Positions 35,191 to 45,998 of a DNA stretch of 45,998 bases are shown here, piece after piece; the first letter of the stretch is position 1, and each line of letters starts with the position of its first letter. The translations under genes were made by a program, and so were the position numbers. The DNA lies in contig CAJWBH010000023.1 of the NCBI GenBank assembly GCA_913019975.1, positions 1 through 45,998 on the forward strand, in the 5' to 3' direction. Source of the stretch: Thalassolituus maritimus (GTDB lineage Bacteria > Pseudomonadota > Gammaproteobacteria > Pseudomonadales > Oceanobacteraceae). The notes below the pieces were generated by a model. It had not been told where the DNA came from. It did not search any database and saw only the letters and a program-made list of their open reading frames with translations.

Positions 35191-36687
35191 TTACCGGATA
35201 ACCTTCTGTACATCTCCCACAGGACGAACCCACGGCGACTGTTTACGCAGCGAGGATGGCATTGCATTTACCGCTGCTCTCGCTTCCGCACGGCTGGAGT
35301 AGACACCCGACACCACCACAAACCAGTCCTTACCTTTGTAGGTTGTCTGGTATCGATACAAAGTCCCTGTGACCTGACTCTGCCACTGATCGCGAAAGGT
35401 TTCAGCACCCGTGGAGCTGTGCGACCCCAGTAGTTGCACGATATACCCTGACTCAGGCGCCAACAAGGCTTGTTCGTCAGGAGTGTAAGACGGAGTCTTT
35501 GGTTGAGCAGTTGCGGCTTCTACTTGTGCCGCCTGAGGCTTAGCTGCTTCAGCTTTCACAGCCGGAGTGCCTGAGCCAGCGCCTTCAGTCATCGAGACTG
35601 CATCTATTTCAGAAGAACTTTCTGTATTTGCTTTGACGATTCCACTACCTGAGTCGGCGCTTGGTGCCTCTTCATTTACAGCACCTGCCTCCTCTCCATC
35701 CGTGGCTTCCACGACGACTCTGTCGGCAAGCGTTACCCCTTCGCTGTTCCCTGCCTCAGCCTGATGACCAACGTCAGAGCCGGGGTAATTAAAGTCCTTA
35801 ACGGAATCCAACTGAGTCTGAATCTCGGGCGACAGTTCATCATCCTGAGAGGAAGCTCCCCACTGATAAATGAATACCATTGCGATAGCAGTAACTACAC
35901 CAGCAATAGCAAGGATATTGCGGAGGGGAAAACCAGCCGCTGATGCCGTCGCCGCTGGGCGCGTCGAGGAAGAAAGTATCCGTTCACCCTGACGTAGTGC
36001 AGGACCAGGCAAGCACCCGGAGTCCATCATAATGTCTGCCAACTCCTTATCACCGAATGGACAGACCTCACCATCACCGAAAACACTGGCCATCAAAGCG
36101 GCGATTTCCGAATCGGTTAAAGGTTCGACCGCCAATACATGGACAGGAGCCTGAGCCGGCGAATTTCTGAAGTGAGTTTCATAGCCTGGTGCACCGAACA
36201 GAATCACAGATATCGCCTGAGGCGCTAACAACGCAAAATGAGCGATATCATTCAGCGTCTCAGCATCTAACTGATCCGCCTGATCAATAATCAGTAACAG
36301 GTTGCCACCGGCTTCGCTTCTGTCTATTGCCTCGTTACGGATAGCCTCACGTGCTTGAGCACCATCTTCATGAATAGCCGGCATATCCCAATGAGCAGCG
36401 ATTGAAGAAAGTATCCCAGGCATCCCCAACATGACGCTTGCTGTTAATAACAAGGTTTCATCAGGAGCCTCTCTTTGCGCTGCCAGGTTATTGGCAATAA
36501 AGGACTTTCCAGCCCCCTCGAAGCCGGTGACCGCAACCAGCAGCTCGCTGTAGGACGCCAGGTGGGATAGGAGCTCGACATGACGTTTCTGAGAATCAAG
36601 AAGGCTGTGCATAGAAAATGCCTCGTTACCGGCGGAACTGGGCGCCACATTCACACCTGAAAGGTCCAGATCAAAATCCGTTTCCAT
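35191..36687 (-). CDS. damX: DamX-like ATPase with SPOR domain
   Basis: A 498-residue cell-division-associated protein. An N-terminal AAA domain carries Walker A GFEGAGKSF (about 55-63) and Walker B LLLIIDQADQL (about 130-140). One membrane helix (NILAIAGVVTAIAMVFIYQW, about 255-275) is followed by a long Ala/Glu/Ser-rich periplasmic linker and a C-terminal SPOR domain (YIVQLLGSHSSTGAETFRDQ to the end) that binds denuded peptidoglycan at septa. The place after aroB matches DamX in E. coli and the equivalent Pseudomonas gene. GGGGGAG precedes the ATG. Confidence 0.88.
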   Translation of the reverse strand: METDFDLDLSGVNVAPSSAGNEAFSMHSLLDSQKRHVELLSHLASYSELLVAVTGFEGAGKSFIANNLAAQREAPDETLLLTASVMLGMPGILSSIAAHWDMPAIHEDGAQAREAIRNEAIDRSEAGGNLLLIIDQADQLDAETLNDIAHFALLAPQAISVILFGAPGYETHFRNSPAQAPVHVLAVEPLTDSEIAALMASVFGDGEVCPFGDKELADIMMDSGCLPGPALRQGERILSSSTRPAATASAAGFPLRNILAIAGVVTAIAMVFIYQWGASSQDDELSPEIQTQLDSVKDFNYPGSDVGHQAEAGNSEGVTLADRVVVEATDGEEAGAVNEEAPSADSGSGIVKANTESSSEIDAVSMTEGAGSGTPAVKAEAAKPQAAQVEAATAQPKTPSYTPDEQALLAPESGYIVQLLGSHSSTGAETFRDQWQSQVTGTLYRYQTTYKGKDWFVVVSGVYSSRAEARAAVNAMPSSLRKQSPWVRPVGDVQKVIR

Positions 36688-36707
36688 AACTCCCCCAGTT
36701 GTTATAT

Positions 36708-37793
36708 TCAGCGAGTTGCGCCATAAGCCATCAGAGTCTCTTCAAGCAGGTCTCGTGGAACGTCTGAGGTAATATAGGCCTGTCCAATCCCCTTAAGCAA
36801 GACCAGCCTCAGCGCGCCATCAAGAACTTTTTTATCCACCGCCATACGACTGATGTAGTCATCACAAGACATGTCCTTTGGCCCTTTCACTGGCAGGTGC
36901 GCCGCCTGCAGCAAACGTAAAAGATCGTGTTCGTCCTTTTCAGTCAGGTAACCCAGTCTTTTGCTCAGATCAGCTGCCATCATCATACCCGCACCGACCG
37001 CCTCACCATGCAACCACTTTCCGTAACCCTGGTGCGCTTCTATGGCATGGCCAAACGTGTGCCCCAGATTCAGTGTCGCGCGAATTCCGCCCTCACGCTC
37101 ATCCTGAGCAACGACATCCGCTTTGTTTTCACAGGAACGATATATAGCTTCAGCAAGTGATTCATCATCCCCCGACATCAGGCCTGCTACATTGTCCTGT
37201 AGCCAGAGATAAAACTCAGAGTCAGAGATCAAGCCATATTTGATCACCTCTGCCATCCCTGCTGCCATTTCACGAAGCGGCAGAGTTTCCAACGTGCCGG
37301 TATCGGCAATCACAGCCTGCGGCTGATGGAAAGCACCGATCATATTCTTGCCCAAAGGGTGATTGACCGCTGTCTTACCGCCTACTGACGAATCAACCTG
37401 TGAAAGCAGCGTCGTGGGTACCTGAATAAAATTAACACCGCGTTGATAAGTGGCCGCAGCGAAACCCGTCATATCGCCGATAACGCCTCCACCCAACGCA
37501 ACAAGAGTAGTCGTTCTGTTATGGCGTCTGTCGAGGAGCTCATCAAAGATCATATTCAAGGTATCGAGATCTTTGTATTTTTCACCGTCCGGCAGAATGA
37601 CGGTGTCGACCTGATAATCGGTCAGCGCCGACTTCACATCATCGAGATAGATTGGAGCGACCGTTTCATTGGTGACAATAAGCACCTGCCGCCCTTTAAT
37701 GTGGGGAGAGTACAGCTCTTTGTTCCGCAGGAGGCCAGGGCCGATGTAAATTGGATAACTACGATCGCCAAGATCTACGGTAAGGGTCTGCAT
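36708..37793 (-). CDS. aroB: 3-dehydroquinate synthase
   Basis: A 361-residue NAD- and zinc-dependent enzyme of the shikimate pathway that cyclises DAHP to 3-dehydroquinate. NAD site: [20 protein letters not shown], then [20 protein letters not shown] with the [13 protein letters not shown] active-site loop. Zinc ligands include the His in [14 protein letters not shown]. The ATG overlaps the aroK stop by one base (TAATG). Confidence 0.97.
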   Translation of the reverse strand: MQTLTVDLGDRSYPIYIGPGLLRNKELYSPHIKGRQVLIVTNETVAPIYLDDVKSALTDYQVDTVILPDGEKYKDLDTLNMIFDELLDRRHNRTTTLVALGGGVIGDMTGFAAATYQRGVNFIQVPTTLLSQVDSSVGGKTAVNHPLGKNMIGAFHQPQAVIADTGTLETLPLREMAAGMAEVIKYGLISDSEFYLWLQDNVAGLMSGDDESLAEAIYRSCENKADVVAQDEREGGIRATLNLGHTFGHAIEAHQGYGKWLHGEAVGAGMMMAADLSKRLGYLTEKDEHDLLRLLQAAHLPVKGPKDMSCDDYISRMAVDKKVLDGALRLVLLKGIGQAYITSDVPRDLLEETLMAYGATR

Positions 37794-38305
37794 TATTCAC
37801 CTTTTAAACGTTTTTTGAGTTCCTGAATTACCCATCTTGGATTGCGCTGATCCGTTTCAATAATGATATCGGCGACAGAGCGATACAACGGATCGCGCTC
37901 CGCAAAAAGCTTGCGCAATACTGCCTCAGGGTCGGCCGTCTGGAGTAACGGGCGGTTACGGTCTCGAGCCGTTCTAGCCAGCTGCTGATCCACAGAAGTA
38001 CATAGATAGATGACCGTTCCTCTCGAGGCGAGGTGCTGGCGATTCTCACTTCGTAACACAGCGCCACCACCCGTAGATAGTACGATCCCCTTCTGCTGAG
38101 TCAGTTCATCTATGACAGACTCTTCACGTTCGCGAAAGCCCGCCTCACCTTCTTTATCAAAGATCCAGGGGATATCGGCGCCGCAACGTTCCTCTATTAC
38201 TTTATCTGAGTCAAAGAACTCGTATTTAAGTTCCTGAGAAAGCAGACGGCCGATGGTGCTTTTTCCAGCACCCATCGGCCCAATAAGAAATACAGACTGT
38301 GTCAT
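37793..38305 (-). CDS. aroK: shikimate kinase
   Basis: A 170-residue kinase that phosphorylates shikimate at the 3-OH. Walker [13 protein letters not shown], shikimate-binding [23 protein letters not shown] in [10 protein letters not shown], and the lid RPLLQ after ARTARDRN are all present. The frame has an in-frame TTG at 38311, but the ATG 38305 gives the family's start. The gene starts 3 bases after pilQ's stop. Confidence 0.96.
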   Translation of the reverse strand: MTQSVFLIGPMGAGKSTIGRLLSQELKYEFFDSDKVIEERCGADIPWIFDKEGEAGFREREESVIDELTQQKGIVLSTGGGAVLRSENRQHLASRGTVIYLCTSVDQQLARTARDRNRPLLQTADPEAVLRKLFAERDPLYRSVADIIIETDQRNPRWVIQELKKRLKGE

Positions 38306-38307
38306 CT

Positions 38308-40407
38308 TCAACGTGCTGAGAGCGTTTCCTTAACCAGTCGAGGAGTGATAAATACGAGAAGCTCACTCTTCTCTTCCTGCTCACTAGTACGACGGAACAG
38401 AGCTCCGATTAATGGCAGATCACCAAAGAATGGCGTTTTAGATACCTGGCGAATTTCCTCTGAGCGGAAAATACCGCCAAGCACAATGGTCTCACCGTTT
38501 TCAACCAGCACCTGAGTCTCAACTGCATTGGTATCAATAGCAGGACCAGCGGTAGTCAACTCTCCAACGGAATCCTGATTAATCACCAGATCCATGATAA
38601 TACGATCATCCGGCGTAATCTGAGGAGTAACCTCAAGACGCAGTACCGCTGACTTAAACGCTACGTTCGCAGCACCACTTGAGCTTGCCTGCAGATAAGG
38701 AATCTCAGTACCCGACTCAATGGATGCAGTCTGGCCATCAGCAGTGATTACGCGAGGCTGAGAGACAATTTCTGCGCGCCCTTCAGTTTCAATAGCAGAT
38801 AGCTCCAGATCCAATAGGAAATCAGCGGTCTGGTAACCAATAGCAAAGGTCGATGCTGCAGCATCCTCAACACCGAAATCGACAACATCCGAAGCCTCAA
38901 GATCAATGGTTTGAGTTGATGAACCGGTAGTCGCCCGGTCAAACAAAATCTGATTGCCTTCACGCAGAGTAGTCTTGCTGCCCCCGAAGGTAGTCCAGTT
39001 ATCGCCATTATTCTGGAAACCAGCGCCACCCCACTGCACACCTAATTCCTCACCGACACTTGTACTGGCAACCACGATGCGGGCTTCAATTAACACCTGC
39101 CGCACTGGCACATCGAGCATTTGAAGAGCTTCACGAACTTTCTCAAGATTCTTAGCGGTATCTTTCATCAACAGCGTGTTGGTACGACCATCAACCACCG
39201 CAGTGCCACGCTCAGACAGCAAGCCCTGCTCAGATGTCAGGAGCTCAGCAAGATCCGATGCTTTCGCATATTTGAGCTGCATATACTCTGTAACTAGAGG
39301 GGCAAGCTCTTCAACCTGGCGCACAGCTTCGAGTTCAACTTTTTCACGGGCTGCGATCTCTTCAGCAGGAGCGATGAGCAATACCGACCCCATCTGACGC
39401 TGGCCAAGCCCCTTGGTTTTCAACACAAGGTCCAGCGCTTGGTCCCAAGGCACATTCTGCAGGCGCAGTGTAATGTTGCCGCCGACTGAATCTGAAGCGA
39501 CGAGGTTGAGGCCGGTGAAGTCTGCAATCAACTGAAGTACCGCACGCACTTCAATATCCTGGAAGTTCAGGGACAGTTTCTCACCAGTGAAAGGAAATTG
39601 CTTCTCAGCCACCGCCTCTTCATCAGCCGGTGGCTCAGAAACATTAATTGAGAGTAACTTATCAGTTTGATACGCCAGGTACTCAAACTCAGAAGAAACA
39701 GGCTCGATAACGATTCGCGCGCGACCAGCGGTAGCCGTCGTGTCTACATATTTCACAGGCGTAGCGAAGTCGGTGACATCAAGGCGACGACTTAAGGCGT
39801 CTGGCAGTGATGCTCCCTCGATATCAGCGATGATTTTTGCACCCTCTCGGCGGATATTTGCCGAGGCGCTATCATCACTCAAAGTAATCTGAACCTGACC
39901 TTCGCCCTGATTACCACGGCGAAAATCAACGTTTACAACCTTAACTTCGGAACCAGGCTGAACAACCTCTCCTGTTAGAGTCGTTTGCTGATTACCTGCG
40001 AACTCTTCATTCACATCAGCCTCACCGATACGGACAAAGAGACGATTACCTTGCACTGTGGTGGTATAGCCAACCAGCTGATTCAGGTTGATCACTAGCC
40101 GGGAACGGTCTTTTGCCTCTACTACAGTAGCGCTTCGCGCATTACCGTTACCAATATTGTGTCGCTTAGTAGTAAGCGCGCTATCAACACCTGGTAAATC
40201 CAAAGCAATCCGCGCTGGTTTTTCAATGGTGTAGCCGCTGACTTCTGGTGGTGCAGAGTCAAATACCAGCTCCAACTGAGTAACATCACCCGGGGCAGTG
40301 GAAAAATTAAGGTCGGTCAGAGTGGCCGAAACAGCCTCAACCGACCAGATTGCAGTCACACACACAAAAGCGCGGGCAAGGGTGCTAATGTTGTTCATGA
40401 TTTTCAT
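38308..40407 (-). CDS. pilQ: type IV pilus secretin PilQ
   Basis: A 699-residue outer-membrane secretin through which the pilus passes. Signal peptide to about residue 28 (ending AVSA), then two AMIN-type peptidoglycan-binding repeats (about 30-110 and 150-240), an STN/N0 domain ([20 protein letters not shown]), an N1/NolW domain ([20 protein letters not shown]), and the secretin pore domain ([20 protein letters not shown] and [13 protein letters not shown]). The ATG 40407 has AGGAG 7 bases upstream. It is 2 bases behind pilP, in the pilMNOPQ operon. Confidence 0.96.
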   Translation of the reverse strand: MKIMNNISTLARAFVCVTAIWSVEAVSATLTDLNFSTAPGDVTQLELVFDSAPPEVSGYTIEKPARIALDLPGVDSALTTKRHNIGNGNARSATVVEAKDRSRLVINLNQLVGYTTTVQGNRLFVRIGEADVNEEFAGNQQTTLTGEVVQPGSEVKVVNVDFRRGNQGEGQVQITLSDDSASANIRREGAKIIADIEGASLPDALSRRLDVTDFATPVKYVDTTATAGRARIVIEPVSSEFEYLAYQTDKLLSINVSEPPADEEAVAEKQFPFTGEKLSLNFQDIEVRAVLQLIADFTGLNLVASDSVGGNITLRLQNVPWDQALDLVLKTKGLGQRQMGSVLLIAPAEEIAAREKVELEAVRQVEELAPLVTEYMQLKYAKASDLAELLTSEQGLLSERGTAVVDGRTNTLLMKDTAKNLEKVREALQMLDVPVRQVLIEARIVVASTSVGEELGVQWGGAGFQNNGDNWTTFGGSKTTLREGNQILFDRATTGSSTQTIDLEASDVVDFGVEDAAASTFAIGYQTADFLLDLELSAIETEGRAEIVSQPRVITADGQTASIESGTEIPYLQASSSGAANVAFKSAVLRLEVTPQITPDDRIIMDLVINQDSVGELTTAGPAIDTNAVETQVLVENGETIVLGGIFRSEEIRQVSKTPFFGDLPLIGALFRRTSEQEEKSELLVFITPRLVKETLSAR

Positions 40408-40409
40408 AG

Positions 40410-40952
40410 TTATTCTCCTGGCGCCCCATTCAGAGCCAACGTTCTGGGCCGCTCAAGCCACCCACCCTGTCCATCAGGTACGATTTCAATTAGATTCATT
40501 CTGTCGCTCTGAATCGACACGATACGTCCGTGATTTCGACCCATATACTCACCTTCCCGCACCCGGACAACTCCACCGTAGCCGTCTTTAATCAGTGCAA
40601 AGAGATCTCCTTTCGGCTTCTGAAGCGTACCCACCATGCCCAGCTGATCAATATCAAACTGTTCCAGATATTCTTTCGAGCGGTCGTTATCTGGGCGGAC
40701 ATCCATACCGTTAGAGTTCAGTCTTTCCGACTCTTCTGGCACTGCTGGCAGGCTGAATGGCGACCTCAACGCAGACGCGCGATAGGTAAACGCCTCGTAT
40801 GGTTTAAACTCAGGAATGGGCTCTACCCGCCCTCTCGGCTTCGAGCCCACATCATCAACGTAAACCTGCAGATCAGCAACATCACCTGATGATGAACAAG
40901 CTACAGTGGCCAAAGATGCAGCAACCAGAAACAGCAATCGTATTGTCTTCAT
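40410..40952 (-). CDS. pilP: type IV pilus lipoprotein PilP
   Basis: A 180-residue inner-membrane lipoprotein linking PilO/PilN to PilQ. Lipobox VACS with the acylated Cys at residue 19. Family region: RSPFSLPAVPE followed by LEQFDIDQLGMVGTLQKPKG and VREGEYMGRNHGRIVSI. It lies one base from pilO and two from pilQ. Confidence 0.95.
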   Translation of the reverse strand: MKTIRLLFLVAASLATVACSSSGDVADLQVYVDDVGSKPRGRVEPIPEFKPYEAFTYRASALRSPFSLPAVPEESERLNSNGMDVRPDNDRSKEYLEQFDIDQLGMVGTLQKPKGDLFALIKDGYGGVVRVREGEYMGRNHGRIVSIQSDRMNLIEIVPDGQGGWLERPRTLALNGAPGE

Positions 40953-40953
40953 A

Positions 40954-41586
40954 TCACTGTCCCTTACTATCTGCGTCGTATTGATAGGTTTTAGCCTGGA
41001 TCTCCATTGAAAGGCGATCCTGCCCCTGAGTTTTCACGATATTAAAATCGTGCAACGTTACAATTCGCGGCAGAGAAGCGACCCCAGAAACAAAGGCCCC
41101 CATCTCATGGTAGCCCCCTGTCACTTCGATATTTATCGGTAGTTCTTTATAGAACTCCTCTTTCTTCATATCTGCAGGGTCAATCCGTTTCAGGTCAAGA
41201 CCAGAATTCAGCGCAGTTGCACTGATATCATCGATAAGCCCCGGGACTTCAGTGTCTTTGGGTAACTGTTTGAGTAGCGAGCCAAAACTGGCCTCCATCT
41301 CAACCATCTGCGCCTTATATTCATCCAGATTCGCGACGCGAAATGCTTTAGTTTCAAAATCCCGCTTGAGCTGCTGCTCTTGCCTCTCAAGAGAATCCAG
41401 CGACGCCTGCTGCCCCTGAACAAGCCCTATGTAAGCAAGCACACCCGAGGCCACGACCACGGTTATACAAAAAGACACCTTACCGACAAGAGGCCAGGAT
41501 CCCATATTTTGCCAATCGATATCATTAATATCGAAGCTTTGCAGCTGCTCCAGAACAGAGCCTGATGGCTTATTTGACTCCGCCAT
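40954..41586 (-). CDS. pilO: type IV pilus alignment protein PilO
   Basis: A 210-residue protein with one N-terminal membrane helix (about 35-55), coiled coil (about 60-95), and a ferredoxin-like periplasmic domain (GLIDDISATALNSGLDLKRI to LHDFNIVKT). With PilN it forms the inner-membrane heterodimer of the alignment complex. ATG 41586 is chosen since GGAGG lies 6 bases before it; ATG 41592 would abut that site. It overlaps pilN by 17 bases. Confidence 0.94.
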   Translation of the reverse strand: MAESNKPSGSVLEQLQSFDINDIDWQNMGSWPLVGKVSFCITVVVASGVLAYIGLVQGQQASLDSLERQEQQLKRDFETKAFRVANLDEYKAQMVEMEASFGSLLKQLPKDTEVPGLIDDISATALNSGLDLKRIDPADMKKEEFYKELPINIEVTGGYHEMGAFVSGVASLPRIVTLHDFNIVKTQGQDRLSMEIQAKTYQYDADSKGQ

Positions 41587-42135
41587 TGTCATCCTCCTCT
41601 GCTCTCGGATTAATCCTCGTCATCACAATTTCGAATTCGTTCACACCCGGAGATTTAGATTCCACCTTGATCAACGACGGATCTCTGAACCACTCTGACT
41701 GATCGAAATTACGCATTAAGGCTGAAACACGGTTATTTGTCGATGCAATGCCAGAAATCCGGACTTTATTGCCTTCGACCTCAAGCTCCCGGAAATAAAG
41801 GTCCTCGGGAACCGAGCGCACGATCTCATCAAATACACGAACAATAACCGGGCGATCCCCTTGCAAACGCTGAATCAGCTCCATTCGCTCTACCAGCTCT
41901 GCCCGGGTCTCTTTCAGTTCCTGAATCTCGACAATCTTCTGATCCATTGCTGTTATCTGATTTCTCAGGAAAGCATTACGCGAGTTCTGAGTCGCTGCCG
42001 CTGCATCATAGTAGCGATATACGCCGAACACACATGCAGCCGCTACTGCAACAACAACCCCGATAACAACGTAGAAATTTTTATTACGTTCTTCTCGTAG
42101 CTCTTCACGCCAAGGTAATAAGTTAATATTCGCCA

Positions 42136-42136
<1 letters not shown>
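41570..42136 (-). CDS. pilN: type IV pilus alignment protein PilN
   Basis: A 188-residue protein. The N-terminal ANINLLPWREE binds the cleft of PilM, then a membrane helix (about 22-42), a coiled coil (50-90) and a small periplasmic domain (VPEDLYFRELEVEGNKVRIS). It overlaps the pilM stop by one base. It is the link between cytoplasmic PilM and periplasmic PilO/PilP. Confidence 0.95.
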
Positions 42137-43298
<1,162 letters not shown>

Positions 43299-43364
43299 AA
43301 AACCCTTATAATGCCGCATCCCGCATGATAGCTGGCTTTTTCAGGAATTTAACGATCTTTTTAT

Positions 43365-45905
43365 ATGAATATGGCAACTCCGCTCCTTAAGTTCACAATC
43401 TGGCTGTTTTTGTCTATCGGAGCCGGAACGACCATGGCCATAACCGGTGTTTATCTTTATTTAGCGCCGACGCTCCCCGATGCAGAAACCCTGAAAGATG
43501 TAGATCTTCAAACCCCTCTGCGCGTTTACACGGCAGACGGACTTCTGATAACGGAGTATGGCGAGAAGCGCCGAACCCCTATTACATATCAGGAAATCCC
43601 CCCTCAATTCATTGACGCACTTCTCGCTTCTGAAGATGACGGCTTTTTTGAGCACTCAGGAATAGACCTGAAAGGCCTCGCGAGGGCAGTATTTGATCTG
43701 GTGACCACCGGCCGGAAGAAATCAGGGGGCAGTACGATCACCATGCAGGTAGCCAAAAACTACTACCTGAGCAGCGAAAAGACCTTTACCCGGAAGTTCA
43801 CCGAGATCCTGCTGGCACTCAAAATTGAGAAGGCACTGACCAAAGAAGAAATCCTTGAACTCTATGTAAACAAAATCTATCTGGGTAAGCGCGCATACGG
43901 GATCGAGGCCGCCTCTCAGGTCTACTATGGTAAGTCAATCACCGAGCTGAACCTGGCAGAGCTGGCGATGATTGCCGGCTTGCCGCAGGCGCCTTCGGCA
44001 GCAAACCCGATACGCAGCCCGGAGCGGGCTGTTTCTCGTCGTAACTACGTGCTTGCTCGCATGCATAACCTCGGAAAAATCTCCGAAGCCGAGTTCCAAC
44101 AGAGTATCCGTCAGCCCGCAACAGCTCGATATCACGGTGCAACCTCCGAGATCAGTGCTCCTTATGTTGCCGAGATGATTCGTCAGGAAATGATCAGACG
44201 TTACGGCAACAAGGCCTACACTTCTGGGTACAGCGTCTACACCACCATTAATTCAGCGCGACAGCGTGCTGCCAACGCAGCCTTACAGAAAGGCCTGCTG
44301 AAGTACGACCGGGACCATGGTTACCGCGGTGCTCAGACCTCCTATGCTGTTATCCCCCTGAGCGTTCCGGAGGCGCCGGAGCTCGAAGAGTGGATAGCAC
44401 AGGCCGACCCAGCAAAGGATGTAGACTGGCCGCAGACCCTTGAAGCATGGGAAGAGAAGCTTCGTGACTTGGGCGACTTCGGTATTATCGAACCAGGCGT
44501 CGTCATGAACGCTACTGAAGAGGGTGCCTGGGTATACGGTATCGGTAAAATACGCTGGCTACCTTTTGCAGGAATGACTTGGGCAGCGCCGTACCTGAGC
44601 GTTAATTCGGTTGGAAATGCTCCCGAGAATGCCCTCGATGTTATCAGTAACGGTGACCTGATCTGGCTCGAATCAACTTCATCAGGGTTGAAACTTGCCC
44701 AGGTCCCGCAAGCAGAAGGCGCTCTGGTGTCTATGAACCCTCACAACGGAGCGATCGAAGCCCTGGTCGGCGGCTTTTCAAACTCAGATAACCAATTTAA
44801 CCGTGCGACTCAGGCGGAGCGCCAGCCGGGCTCTGCTTTTAAACCCTTCATCTACAGCGCGGCCCTGGACAATGGCTTCACCACAGCCAGCCTGATTAAC
44901 GATGCACCTGTCGTATTCAAAGATGCCAGCCTCGAGAGCACCTGGCGCCCCGAAAATTACAGCGGCAAGTTTTACGGTCCGACCCGCCTGCGGCAGGCTC
45001 TTTATCGCTCACAGAACCTGGTGTCGATCCGCATTCTGAAACAGATGGGGCCGGCCACAGCCGTTCGCTACATTCAGGATTTTGGTTTTAACCCAGCACG
45101 TCTGAACAAAGATCTCTCACTGGCACTGGGCGCATCAGCTGTTACCCCTCTCGACATGGCGACGGGCTATAGTGCCTTCGCCAATGGTGGCTACAAGGTC
45201 AGCCCCTTCGTTATGCAGAGTATTATCTCCGACACGGGCGAAGTGCTTTACGAGGCCAACCCAACACTCGCAATGGCACCACCAGAAGAGGGTGCAACCG
45301 GCAACTTAATCCGCGAAGGGCTTAACGATAACGATTCGCCGACTGAGGGTGAGTCCGAGCAAGTAGAGAGCATTGAAGTACCTACACTTTACGCAGAGCG
45401 CATAATGTCTCCAGAGAACCATTATCTGACAGTAAGCATGATGCGGGATGTTGTGCGCAGAGGCACAGGTAGAAAAGCGCTAGCGCTGGGTAGAAATGAT
45501 CTCGCCGGAAAAACAGGTACAACCAATGATCAGAAGGATGCCTGGTTTTCCGGCTTCAATCCCGACCTCGTAGCCACTGTCTGGATCGGTTTCGACCAAC
45601 CAACCACATTGGGACGCTGGGCATCTGGTGGCGGTACCGCGCTTCCGGTGTGGGTCGATTATATGAGAGAAGCTCTTGATGGCGCGCCGGAAGAGCATTT
45701 CGAACAGCCTGAAGGGATTGTCACTGTTCGAATTGATCCAGACAGTGGGCTACTGGCTTCACCGGGCCAGAAAGACGCGATATTCGAATACTTCAAGGCT
45801 GGGTCCGCTCCAACGGAATATGCCAGAACGAAAGACATCATCCCCTATCAGGAAGACGAAGGTGGTTCAGGGGGAGGCAGCGTCATCCCAGAGCAGCTTT
45901 TCTGA
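43365..45905 (+). CDS. ponA: penicillin-binding protein 1A
   Basis: An 846-residue bifunctional peptidoglycan synthase. One N-terminal membrane helix (about 9-33). The glycosyltransferase domain (about 50-225) has E90 in ALLASEDDGFFEHSGID and GGSTITMQVAKNYYL. The OB-like insert typical of PBP1A is present at about 310-410. The transpeptidase domain has the catalytic S490 in RQPGSAFKPFIYS (SxxK), SQN, and LAGKTGTTNDQKDAWF (KTG). A short linker and an acidic C-terminal tail with GGSGGGS follow. The ATG 43365 lacks a strong ribosome-binding site; ATG 43371 is an alternative. It is divergent from pilM, the Pseudomonas arrangement. Confidence 0.96.
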   Translation: MNMATPLLKFTIWLFLSIGAGTTMAITGVYLYLAPTLPDAETLKDVDLQTPLRVYTADGLLITEYGEKRRTPITYQEIPPQFIDALLASEDDGFFEHSGIDLKGLARAVFDLVTTGRKKSGGSTITMQVAKNYYLSSEKTFTRKFTEILLALKIEKALTKEEILELYVNKIYLGKRAYGIEAASQVYYGKSITELNLAELAMIAGLPQAPSAANPIRSPERAVSRRNYVLARMHNLGKISEAEFQQSIRQPATARYHGATSEISAPYVAEMIRQEMIRRYGNKAYTSGYSVYTTINSARQRAANAALQKGLLKYDRDHGYRGAQTSYAVIPLSVPEAPELEEWIAQADPAKDVDWPQTLEAWEEKLRDLGDFGIIEPGVVMNATEEGAWVYGIGKIRWLPFAGMTWAAPYLSVNSVGNAPENALDVISNGDLIWLESTSSGLKLAQVPQAEGALVSMNPHNGAIEALVGGFSNSDNQFNRATQAERQPGSAFKPFIYSAALDNGFTTASLINDAPVVFKDASLESTWRPENYSGKFYGPTRLRQALYRSQNLVSIRILKQMGPATAVRYIQDFGFNPARLNKDLSLALGASAVTPLDMATGYSAFANGGYKVSPFVMQSIISDTGEVLYEANPTLAMAPPEEGATGNLIREGLNDNDSPTEGESEQVESIEVPTLYAERIMSPENHYLTVSMMRDVVRRGTGRKALALGRNDLAGKTGTTNDQKDAWFSGFNPDLVATVWIGFDQPTTLGRWASGGGTALPVWVDYMREALDGAPEEHFEQPEGIVTVRIDPDSGLLASPGQKDAIFEYFKAGSAPTEYARTKDIIPYQEDEGGSGGGSVIPEQLF

Positions 45906-45928
45906 CCCTGCATCCGTCACTATGAAAT

Positions 45929-45949
45929 AAAAAAGCCCGGCAGTTGCCG
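45929..45949 (+). terminator. left half of the ponA terminator, split by an IS
   Basis: AAAAAAGCCCGGC, AGTT loop, GCCG: the left arm and loop of a rho-independent terminator starting 24 bases after ponA. The expected continuation (GGC plus a T-run) is missing; from 45950 the sequence is an IS4-like end. Only a 4-bp stem (CGGC/GCCG) remains. Confidence 0.6.
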
Positions 45950-45998
45950 TAATGCTGTTCACTTAAGCATTTGAAGCATCACGAGGCTTCTAAGAAAA
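45950..45998. mobile_element. IS4-family-like element end (partial)
   Basis: From 45950 the sequence reads TAATGCTGTTCACTTAAG, close to the IS4 terminal repeat as remembered (TAATGCCGATCAGTTAAG). It begins exactly where the ponA terminator is broken, which supports a junction. The rest of the element lies outside the window. No transposase start is visible in the 49 bases. The IS4 call is by pattern from memory. Confidence 0.6.

Overview
The window reads as chromosomal DNA of a marine, Na+-adapted gammaproteobacterium in the broad Pseudomonas/Oceanospirillales area. The evidence is gene order: ponA-pilMNOPQ-aroK-aroB-damX-gltB-gltD-hemE is, from general knowledge, the Pseudomonas order, and pomB-pomA/xseB-ispA-dxs followed by ribA and pgpA is also a known gammaproteobacterial neighbourhood. 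The Na+ theme comes from a PomAB-type flagellar stator and a complete six-gene Mrp/Mnh Na+/H+ antiporter operon. No rRNA, tRNA or CRISPR array was recognised.

Layout. 1-1400: the edge of a chromosomal integron, with an IS3-family end (1-55), a candidate attI core site, and an integron integrase gene behind a promoter whose -10 lies inside a LexA box. 1464-7823: pgpA, then an accessory block: a protein with a PqqD-like N-terminus, an internal Tat-like segment and a charged tail; an ATP-grasp enzyme paired with a periplasmic protein; and a three-gene unit of a membrane AAA-like NTPase, an MscS-type channel and a membrane Zn peptidase. 8001-14209: ribA, a histidine kinase with a degenerate HD-GYP response regulator, then dxs, ispA and xseB. 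14353-16697: pomA, pomB and a PilZ gene (motility and c-di-GMP). 16794-19875: rsmE, an unknown membrane protein, a palindromic intergenic repeat, and radA. 19886-25744: mnhG to mnhA, with subunits A and B fused. 25896-36687: hemE, a large Ig-like lipoprotein inserted between hemE and gltD, gltD, gltB and damX. 36708-43200: aroB, aroK and the type IV pilus alignment/secretin genes pilQPONM. 43365-45905: ponA, divergent from pilM. 45950-45998: an apparent IS4-family end that splits the ponA terminator.

How it fits together. Most of the window is housekeeping: isoprenoid precursors (dxs, ispA), riboflavin (ribA), shikimate (aroKB), glutamate synthesis (gltBD), haem (hemE), peptidoglycan and division (ponA, damX), and ribosome or DNA maintenance (rsmE, radA). 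The candidates for something less described are the SOS-controlled integron whose array side is hit by an IS, the PqqD-like/ATP-grasp locus, and the AAA-MscS-protease operon. Each end of the window stops about 50 bp inside an IS terminus, which suggests it may be a whole assembly contig broken at repeats.
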